From NCBI GenBank assembly GCA_028277515.1, contig JANQGC010000204.1, forward strand, positions 1 to 27,402: DNA of 27,402 nucleotides, written 5' to 3'. Each line of letters starts with the position of its first letter. Within the stretch, counting starts at the first letter, position 1. The notes beneath the pieces were generated by a model. It was given only the letters and a program-made list of their open reading frames with translations. It had not been told where the DNA came from and did no database searches. Shown piece by piece: positions 22,026 to 27,402 of this stretch. The position numbers were made by a program, and so were the translations under genes. This stretch comes from Anaerolineae bacterium (GTDB lineage Bacteria; Chloroflexota; Anaerolineae; Promineifilales; Promineifilaceae).

Positions 22026-22808
22026 ATGAGTGAAGAACAAGCGCTTGTTCCTGTTGATGAAAAGCAGGTTGAGTTTTATGGTGATGAGTTGACGGCCGTC
22101 CAGGATGTAGACGGCCGCATTTATGCGGGTTTGCGGCAAATGTGCCACTTGTTAGGAATTGATACCCAGGGCCAACGCCAACGAATTAACCGGCATAAGA
22201 TATTGAACGATGGGTTAGGGGTATGTAAATTACATACCCCTTCAGGCGGAGCGCAACAAGCGCACGTTTTGAGGGTGGATCTTGTTCCTTTATGGTTGTC
22301 GGGTATAAGGGTATCTGCTATTAGAGAAGATCTACGGCCGAAGTTGGAACACTTCCAACGTGAAGCGGCCGCCGTATTGTGGGAAGCCTTCCAGGGGGGA
22401 CGATTGACGGCTGATCCCACGTTTGATGAGTTGATGAAGCAAGATACGCCAGAGGCGCGGGCTGTGCGCATTGCTGAAGCTGTCCTGCAACTCGCCCGCA
22501 GCGATTTGATCACTAAGGGCCGTGTTGATGACCACGAACGGAGGCTAGAAGCGATAGAGGCGCAGTTGGGTGATCCCGGCCGGCATGTCAATCCGGACCA
22601 GGCCAGCCAGATCAGCCAGGCGGTTAAAACCGTGGCCATGAAGCTGTCTAAGGCCAGCGGCCGCAATGAATATGGGGGCGTGTATGGCGAACTGTACCGC
22701 AAATTTGGCATCACCAGCTATAAGCAGCTTCCGGCGGCAAAGTTTGATGAGGCGATGGGCTGGCTAAATGAGTGGAGGGAAGGCATTGAGGGGGATATGC
22801 CGTTTTAG
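22026..22808 (+). CDS. Phage antirepressor-like protein (P22_AR_N and ORF6C domains)
   Basis: A 260-residue protein with two phage-type domains. Residues about 10-120 resemble the P22 antirepressor N-terminal domain (VEFYGDELTAVQDVDGRIYAGLRQMCHLLGIDTQGQRQRI). Residues about 185-255 resemble the ORF6C domain (AVKTVAMKLSKASGRNEYGGVYGELYRKFGITSYKQLPAAKFDEAMGWLNEW). In phages such proteins bind and inactivate repressors to allow lytic growth. No integrase, repressor, portal or other phage gene is visible around it, so it is an orphan: a prophage remnant, cargo of a small mobile element, or a host gene of changed function. The frame is intact, which argues against simple decay. A 25-bp palindrome lies inside the coding sequence (22217-22241). 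No strong ribosome site precedes the ATG. Confidence 0.82.
   Translation: MSEEQALVPVDEKQVEFYGDELTAVQDVDGRIYAGLRQMCHLLGIDTQGQRQRINRHKILNDGLGVCKLHTPSGGAQQAHVLRVDLVPLWLSGIRVSAIREDLRPKLEHFQREAAAVLWEAFQGGRLTADPTFDELMKQDTPEARAVRIAEAVLQLARSDLITKGRVDDHERRLEAIEAQLGDPGRHVNPDQASQISQAVKTVAMKLSKASGRNEYGGVYGELYRKFGITSYKQLPAAKFDEAMGWLNEWREGIEGDMPF
22217..22241. repeat. 25-bp palindrome inside the antirepressor gene
   Basis: AGGGGTATGTAA (22217-22228), one central A, then TTACATACCCCT (22230-22241): perfect 12-bp arms. The codons read GVCKLHTPS. The palindrome could be a protein-binding site, an mRNA stem that slows translation, or the site of a past or potential insertion. Confidence 0.75.
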
Positions 22809-22839
22809 AATAAGTGCCTGACACTTGTCCCAAGTTTTG

Positions 22840-24729
22840 ATGAAAAAAAAGCATAGCGCCTTATTCATTCTTGCTGTTGCGGCCGTCCTCACCGGCGCTT
22901 ACCTGCTTGGCATCTCTTTTAATCTTACGCCCTGGCTGCGCGGGCCGCAGGAATGGCGCTGGCCATATGTATTGCCTATTGAGGTTTGGCGCAACTGGCT
23001 GCCCCTGCTGCTCTGTCTCGTCTATCTGGGTTTCATTTATTGGTGGGATAAACAGGACCTCTCCCGGCGGCGAATCATTTTGGCCCTGGTAGTCGCGGCA
23101 ATGATGACGCCGGCATTACAGTTGGCCTTGCTATACCTGGACCATGATGATGTGCGCTCACAGTTGTTTCTACGTACGGCCTCTGATTTGTCAGGGGGTT
23201 TTTATAATGTGGGGGCTGCGGTTACGGAGCCTGCTGAATTTCTGACCCATTTCGCGGTGCGCATGTCCGATTATCCGATTCACCCGCAGCGCCATCCGCC
23301 GGGGCTGCCTTTGTTGTTCGCCCTGGCCCGCCAATTTTTTGACCAGGTGCCGGGGGTCACTTCAGCGATCAGCGGCTGGCTGCGGCCGTATCAATGTCAC
23401 AACCTGGATCTGATGTATTTTTCGGACAGCGCAATCGCCGCGGCGACGGTTCAGATGGCGGTTCCGCTGGCGCTGGGTCTGGTCGCCTGGGCTATTTATT
23501 TTCTGGGTCGGGAGGTGTATGGTCGCAAGACGGCCGCCCGTGCGGCGCTGCTCTGGCCATTGCTGCCCAGTGTTGCCTTATGGGCGACCCGCTGGAACCA
23601 ACTTTATGCCTTGTTTACGGTCCTGGCTTTTCTATTTTTTCATTGGGGGCTGAGCCGGCGCAAGCTGTGGCTAATGCTGCTGAGCGGTTTCATTGTTTCC
23701 CTGGCTTCGTTCTTCTCTTTTGGCAATGTGGTCATCGTTGGTTTTTTGGGATTGTATGCCCTGGTCTGGTTAGCGGCGGGGGAGAAACGGCTGTCATGGA
23801 CCTGGCTGATTGGTGGGGCGACGCTCTTTTTCCTGGGGATGAGCCTGGTCTGGCTGGCCGTCTGGCCGGCATATGGTCTGCGGCTGGATGAGGTCTGGAA
23901 CAGGGCGATGGGCACGCACCTGAGCATCGGCCGTAGTTATTGGACCTGGTTGATTTTCCATCTTTACGATTTCTTCGTTTTTCTGGGCATCCCCCTGTTT
24001 GTATTTTGGTTAGCCCAGACGGTGCGCGCAGCCCGTCAGTGGCAAGGTGGGCCAAAGGATGTCCTGGCGGTTAGTTTTGTCGTTGCTCTGCTGCTGTTTA
24101 ATCTTTCAGGGCTTTCGCAGGGGGAGGTGGCGCGGGTGTGGGCGTTTCTGCTGCCCCTGCCCTTGCTGATCGCAGTGCGCTTTGTGCCGCGCAATGGATG
24201 GGTTTTTTCGGGATTGGCCGGGTTAGTGATGGTCCAGGTTTTGGTGAGTAACACGTTCTTGCAGCCGGTGAGCACCGGGCTGCTGGACCCGCTCGCCCCA
24301 CCCCCGGTTGCGGCCGTCGATTCAGCGGAGCCGTTGGCAGTGTGGCAAGAAGGGTTAACGCTGCGAGAGGCGGTTGTGCCGGAGTTGGCCGTGGCCGGTC
24401 GGCCGATCACGGTGGACCTGGTATGGGACAGCGAAGGACCAACCAACCAACCATATACGTTGTTTGTGCATTTGGTTGATGAACAAGGGCAGCTTGTGGC
24501 GCAATGGGATGGGATGCCCTTGAATGGGGAGTGGTTGACGACATGTTGGGTTGGAGAACGGCCGTTTGCGGATCAGATTTCGTTGCTGCCACCGGCCGAT
24601 CTGCCGCCAGGTGAATACCGGGTGCAGACGGGTTTCTATTATTGGCCGACCGGAGAGCGGTTGCCGTTGGTTGCGCCCGAGGGACGCCTGGAGCGGAATG
24701 TTGAGGTGGGGATTGTTGTGTTGGATTGA
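22840..24729 (+). CDS. GT39-like multi-pass membrane glycosyltransferase with C-terminal beta domain
   Basis: A protein of about 629 residues with a Lys-rich start (MKKKHSALFI) and roughly 11-12 membrane helices. The loop YPIHPQRHPPGLPLLFA (HPPG at 152-155) is typical of GT-C enzymes of the GT39/ArnT type, which move a sugar from a polyprenyl-phosphate donor to protein or lipid outside the membrane. From about residue 505 a soluble domain follows with the pattern VDLVWDSEGPTNQPYTLFVHLVDEQGQLVAQWDG ... PPGEYRVQTGFYYWPTGERL, a beta-sandwich tail often seen on Chloroflexota membrane glycosyltransferases. The frame is open to TTG 22825, but ATG 22840 directly before the first helix is more natural. 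Acceptor unknown. Confidence 0.72.
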   Translation: MKKKHSALFILAVAAVLTGAYLLGISFNLTPWLRGPQEWRWPYVLPIEVWRNWLPLLLCLVYLGFIYWWDKQDLSRRRIILALVVAAMMTPALQLALLYLDHDDVRSQLFLRTASDLSGGFYNVGAAVTEPAEFLTHFAVRMSDYPIHPQRHPPGLPLLFALARQFFDQVPGVTSAISGWLRPYQCHNLDLMYFSDSAIAAATVQMAVPLALGLVAWAIYFLGREVYGRKTAARAALLWPLLPSVALWATRWNQLYALFTVLAFLFFHWGLSRRKLWLMLLSGFIVSLASFFSFGNVVIVGFLGLYALVWLAAGEKRLSWTWLIGGATLFFLGMSLVWLAVWPAYGLRLDEVWNRAMGTHLSIGRSYWTWLIFHLYDFFVFLGIPLFVFWLAQTVRAARQWQGGPKDVLAVSFVVALLLFNLSGLSQGEVARVWAFLLPLPLLIAVRFVPRNGWVFSGLAGLVMVQVLVSNTFLQPVSTGLLDPLAPPPVAAVDSAEPLAVWQEGLTLREAVVPELAVAGRPITVDLVWDSEGPTNQPYTLFVHLVDEQGQLVAQWDGMPLNGEWLTTCWVGERPFADQISLLPPADLPPGEYRVQTGFYYWPTGERLPLVAPEGRLERNVEVGIVVLD

Positions 24730-24731
24730 GG

Positions 24732-24777
24732 CGATTTGGTAAATCGCGAGATTTGAAAGTGCCGATTTACCAAATCG
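24732..24777. terminator. Strong inverted repeat between convergent genes
   Basis: CGATTTGGTAAATCG (24732-24746) and CGATTTACCAAATCG (24763-24777) are perfect 15-bp arms around 16 nt, in the 60-bp gap between two genes that end towards each other. Each arm can also fold on itself (CGATTT/AAATCG). It suits a bidirectional transcript end, although no T-run is present; it may equally be a REP-type element. Confidence 0.55.
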
Positions 24778-24789
24778 GCTTACAGGTAG

Positions 24790-25494
24790 CTAGTTTTCTA
24801 CCTTGTCTAAATCTTTTTCCACATCACGTTGAAAATCGAGGTGCAAGTAAGCTTCGCTCTTGGGTAGGCCAAGTTCCAGGTTATAAATATACTGTATACT
24901 TAATTTAATCTGCTCGGTGCGGCAGGAGAGGAGGTGCCCACCCTGCGTGTGATCTTCGGAAAGAAAATGGAGATGGAAGCCGGGCACGCTGAGCGAACTC
25001 ATGAAGTTGGGGGTATAAAAACCAGCTAAGGTGCCTTCAACGTCGCTGAAGTCGAATACACGTTGATCTTGGGCGACTTCGGCCAGTGGTTTGTAGCACT
25101 CTGAGCGCGGCACGGAGCGCGCTTTGACGGCCGAAAATAAACCTTCGATGCGAAAAGCATAGAAAATATTGGGTGATGGCATCAAACTTTCCAACCAGGC
25201 CAGGAACTCAGCATAGTCCAGCGGCGTATCTTGCTCCACTTCCTTAACCGGGTTGAAAAAAGTGACCCCGGCGAAGGGTGTTAAGGCATCTTCGTGCACT
25301 TCTTTTACAGTGCCATCATAGGTGATCTGGTAAATTCGGCCGTCGATCATGATCATTTCCCCATCAAGATAATCGAAGGTTCCCAAACCAAAATCACCAT
25401 GCTGCTTGATTTCAGTGAATGGTATTTTTTCTTCATAAATGCCCTCAACCAGGGCATTGACCGGTGCACAGAGATAAAGGGTATTATTTTTCAT
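24790..25494 (-). CDS. alsD: Alpha-acetolactate decarboxylase
   Basis: A 234-residue cytoplasmic zinc enzyme that converts 2-acetolactate to acetoin. Motifs: HGDFGLGTFDYLDGEMI (32-48), GLFSAVKARSVPRSE (118-132) and the metal site GFHLHFLSEDHTQGGH, with His174, His176 and His187, whose 2- and 11-residue spacings equal those of the characterised enzyme. Length is normal. AGAGG stands 7 nt before the ATG. No acetolactate synthase is encoded in the window, so the substrate must come from a synthase elsewhere. It follows the Kef-like antiporter gene by 40 bp on the same strand and is probably cotranscribed; both could help control cytoplasmic pH, the first by replacing acids with neutral acetoin. 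Confidence 0.92.
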   Translation of the reverse strand: MKNNTLYLCAPVNALVEGIYEEKIPFTEIKQHGDFGLGTFDYLDGEMIMIDGRIYQITYDGTVKEVHEDALTPFAGVTFFNPVKEVEQDTPLDYAEFLAWLESLMPSPNIFYAFRIEGLFSAVKARSVPRSECYKPLAEVAQDQRVFDFSDVEGTLAGFYTPNFMSSLSVPGFHLHFLSEDHTQGGHLLSCRTEQIKLSIQYIYNLELGLPKSEAYLHLDFQRDVEKDLDKVEN

Positions 25495-25534
25495 CGGTTA
25501 ACCTCTTCGGTAAATACTCGAAATGCAAAACTAC

Positions 25535-27106
25535 TTAATCTTGACTTCCATATTCTGTTAAAAAGCCGGTGCTCTCCTTATCCGGATCCAGGCCGGCCTG
25601 GGCTAATTCACGCCCGGCTTGAGCGAGCGGGATGAAGGAGACCGTTACCCCAGCTTCCTGCAACGCATCCTTGTTTTCGATGTAATGCAGTAAGGCGGCG
25701 ACAAAGCCTTGATAACCCTCGGCCCGCAGATTTTGGACGGCATTGATTTCGGCCGGGGCATTGTTCAGGGCAATGAGGACCCCCTCGATTCCCGAAAGAT
25801 CCAGCCCGGTCCATAACTCAGGGTCGTTCGCGTCACCGTATAAGACGCGACGGCCGGCGGACAACATTTGTTGGATTTGCGCCGGGTCCGAGTCTACGCC
25901 AAGAGGCCGCTTATCCTGGGCGATTAAATAATCATAGGCAGCAATGCCGGCCTGACCCATACCCAGAACGACGTAGTCGGTTGAACCTAATGTTCGTGGT
26001 TCATGGTCCGGATGGGGACCTTCACGTTCAAACCGTTCCAATCGTGCTGCCAGCCGCTGCCAAAGGGGATTGACGAAGCGGCTGATGGGGGCGTTTATGG
26101 CATAGGAAATGGCCACCAACAACCCGGTTACGACCACGAATTGATCATCAATTAAGTTAGCTGCGGCTGCCCCGGCGACGACAATCAGGGCGAATTCGCT
26201 GTAAGCTGTTAGGGAAATGCTACTGAGGAACGCCGTTCTGGCCCGCAGCCGGAAGCGCAGCATTAGGGTAAAGAAGAGAATGCCTTTTAATGGCAAAAAC
26301 AGCAGCAGGAGGGCGATGATCGACCAACCACGCTCGCCCGGCAAGCCGGCCAACCCGACCTGAAGGAAAAACCCAACCAGGAACACTTCTTTTAATGCCC
26401 AAAGTTTATCGTAAAGTTCATCTGATCGTGGGTCGCCGGCCAATAACATCCCGGCAATTAAGGCGCCCAGTTTGGGGTCCAGGCCAACGATTTCAAACAG
26501 CCAGCCCACGCCTAAAGCCAGCAGTAAGCCATAAAGGAGCAGCAGTTCTTCATGGCCGACCGCGTACATAATGCGCAGCAGCAGCGGCCGTGCCAATGGC
26601 AGCGCCAGTAGAGCCAAGGCCCACCAGGTGGGTGAGCCTTCGCCGGTCACAGCCAACAGGAGAACCGCGACGACGTCTTGCAAAATCAAGATACCGATAG
26701 CCAGACGGCCGTGGTAGCTGTCCAATTCGCCACGCGCATCTAATGACTTGGCCGTGAGCACAGTGCTGGAAAAACCCAGGCCGACAGCGATGAGCAATGC
26801 CGCTGGCAGTGGGAGTTGCAGCAGGTAAAAAATCAGGGTAAATACGGCCGTGCTGACGATCAGATGGATCGAACCAACACCCAGTACTTGGGGTTGGATC
26901 AGGCTGCGAAAGCTGATGTGCAGCCCTACCGTGAACAACAACAAGACTACGCCAAAATCGCCAACAGCCTCAATGATGGCATTGCTTTGTACCCCGAAAA
27001 GGGACAGGACCAAACCGGCAGCCAGATAACCAACCAGCGTGGGCATGCGGATGGCCTTGGCAGCGATGCCGGCCAAAAATGCAGCGATAATCCAGATTAA
27101 ATCCAT
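25535..27106 (-). CDS. Kef-type K+/H+ antiporter (CPA2) with TrkA-N domain
   Basis: A protein of about 523 residues. The first 370 residues form a CPA2 sodium/proton exchanger domain with about 12 helices; LVGYLAAGLVL, the GLGFSSTVLTAKSL segment and ILQDVVAV (conserved QD) are visible. A cytosolic TrkA-N/RCK domain follows, with the Rossmann loop VLGMGQAG, the acidic residue in LGVDSDP and YGDANDPELW. In KefB/KefC this domain binds nucleotides and glutathione adducts and gates the channel; there is no TrkA-C domain here. The frame is open to 27166, but ATG 27106 begins the first helix directly (MDLIWIIAAF) and avoids an Arg-rich 20-residue lead; neither has a clear ribosome site. The acetolactate decarboxylase gene follows at 40 bp. 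Confidence 0.87.
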   Translation of the reverse strand: MDLIWIIAAFLAGIAAKAIRMPTLVGYLAAGLVLSLFGVQSNAIIEAVGDFGVVLLLFTVGLHISFRSLIQPQVLGVGSIHLIVSTAVFTLIFYLLQLPLPAALLIAVGLGFSSTVLTAKSLDARGELDSYHGRLAIGILILQDVVAVLLLAVTGEGSPTWWALALLALPLARPLLLRIMYAVGHEELLLLYGLLLALGVGWLFEIVGLDPKLGALIAGMLLAGDPRSDELYDKLWALKEVFLVGFFLQVGLAGLPGERGWSIIALLLLFLPLKGILFFTLMLRFRLRARTAFLSSISLTAYSEFALIVVAGAAAANLIDDQFVVVTGLLVAISYAINAPISRFVNPLWQRLAARLERFEREGPHPDHEPRTLGSTDYVVLGMGQAGIAAYDYLIAQDKRPLGVDSDPAQIQQMLSAGRRVLYGDANDPELWTGLDLSGIEGVLIALNNAPAEINAVQNLRAEGYQGFVAALLHYIENKDALQEAGVTVSFIPLAQAGRELAQAGLDPDKESTGFLTEYGSQD

Positions 27107-27402
27107 ATGGCTAATGCGCTGCGGCCGCCCCGTTCTTCTAATTGGTCTACACGCAACGCGTGCCAATTTTGCTTTTCACTATTAATCAATCAGGTACCCT
27201 TTATGTAAGATGATTTGCTCCCTAGCAGGAACCAATCATACATTGTAGAGAATTTTATAATATTTCCTTATAGATGGCAGTATCCCGATTTTTAACGCCA
27301 GGGCGATTCCAAAGTCGCCAATTATCGTACCGTAACCGCGAAATCATTTTCGCGCTCTAGCGTATGCACAAGAACGCGATTGTGAAATCGCGGTTACGAA
27401 TC
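27107..27402. other. Repeat-bearing region upstream of the Kef gene
   Basis: This 296-bp stretch to the window edge shows no gene. The Kef promoter should lie here, but I find no convincing -35/-10 pair. GGCGA...TCGCC at 27302-27319 is a small hairpin. GTAACCGCGA (27332-27341) is inverted at 27388-27397, enclosing the 28-bp repeat copy B. Confidence 0.4.
27331..27358 (-). repeat. 28-bp palindromic intergenic repeat, copy B
   Basis: Read in reverse it matches the unit at 7242-7269 at 27 of 28 positions, including the CGCGAAA/TTTCGCG hairpin (27337-27343 with 27348-27354). A further inverted arm at 27388-27397 (TCGCGGTTAC) makes a larger composite structure. Confidence 0.65.

Noticed and set aside
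22121..22714. Long open frame (197 codons) on the minus strand opposite the antirepressor gene.
   Set aside because: The plus-strand frame has clear P22_AR_N and ORF6C features; the antisense frame is Ser/Arg/Trp-rich with no recognisable domain and is a codon-bias shadow.
22812..22826. AAGTGCCTGACACTT, matching the class I palindrome at 13 of 15 bases, just ahead of the GT39-like gene.
   Set aside because: It is a single copy, its centre is not palindromic like the others, and AGTGCC-type inverted words are common dispersed repeats in such genomes. Not counted as a seventh operator.
24036..24446. 136-codon minus-strand frame inside the GT39-like gene.
   Set aside because: Thr/Ser/Arg-rich, no domain, wholly inside a well-supported membrane protein gene.
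1..27402. tRNA, rRNA, CRISPR array, insertion-sequence transposase or integrase.
   Set aside because: None was recognised: no regularly spaced direct repeats, no transposase-like proteins and no cloverleaf or rRNA sequence noticed by eye.

Overview
The window reads as a chromosomal segment of a heterotrophic bacterium, most probably a Chloroflexota (Anaerolineae/Caldilineae-like) metagenome-type genome. This is an inference from protein character (DUF2723 and GT39-type membrane glycosyltransferases, an F420-type oxidoreductase, ABC sugar operons) and from moderate GC with very frequent CGGCCG hexamers. No rRNA, tRNA or CRISPR array was seen. 17 complete protein genes, one partial gene and several structured intergenic regions are supported.

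Layout. (1) 1-173: the 3' end of a GH114-like gene. (2) 293-7145, plus strand: a tight six-gene operon (MFS transporter, GH4 alpha-galactosidase-like enzyme, DUF2723 membrane glycosyltransferase, PfkB sugar kinase, class II GatY-type aldolase, LacC/FruK-type kinase). It looks like uptake or hydrolysis of a galactoside followed by two phosphorylations and an aldol cleavage. (3) 16146-7282, minus strand: a LacI-controlled operon (sugar-binding lipoprotein, two ABC permeases, LacI regulator, GH65 phosphorylase, GH3 beta-glucosidase). It starts at a near-consensus promoter followed by two identical 14-bp LacI operators 42 bp apart. The two sugar operons converge at a palindromic repeat region. (4) 16392-19634: an electrophile/redox-stress-like group: divergent HxlR regulator, DJ-1/Hsp31-like protein, bestrophin channel, F420-dependent NADP oxidoreductase. 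(5) 19742-21481, minus: a ParB-like/two-USP fusion. (6) 21482-22808: a repeat-bearing gap and an orphan phage-type antirepressor gene with a long palindrome inside its coding sequence. (7) 22840-24729: a GT39-like membrane protein. (8) 27106-24790, minus: a Kef-type cation/proton antiporter followed by acetolactate decarboxylase.

The most interesting signal is regulatory. A 15-bp palindrome (AAGTGACWGTCACTT) occurs as a pair upstream of three separate transcription units: the sugar operon, the DJ-1/bestrophin unit and the F420 oxidoreductase gene. Two of these regions also carry a second, different paired site (core TTGWCAA, arms 16 nt, 45-46 bp centre to centre). This suggests a local regulon joining sugar-phosphate metabolism with redox or electrophile stress. 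No TetR-type regulator that would be the natural reader of the first palindrome is encoded in the window; HxlR (16392-16739) is the only local candidate for the second.
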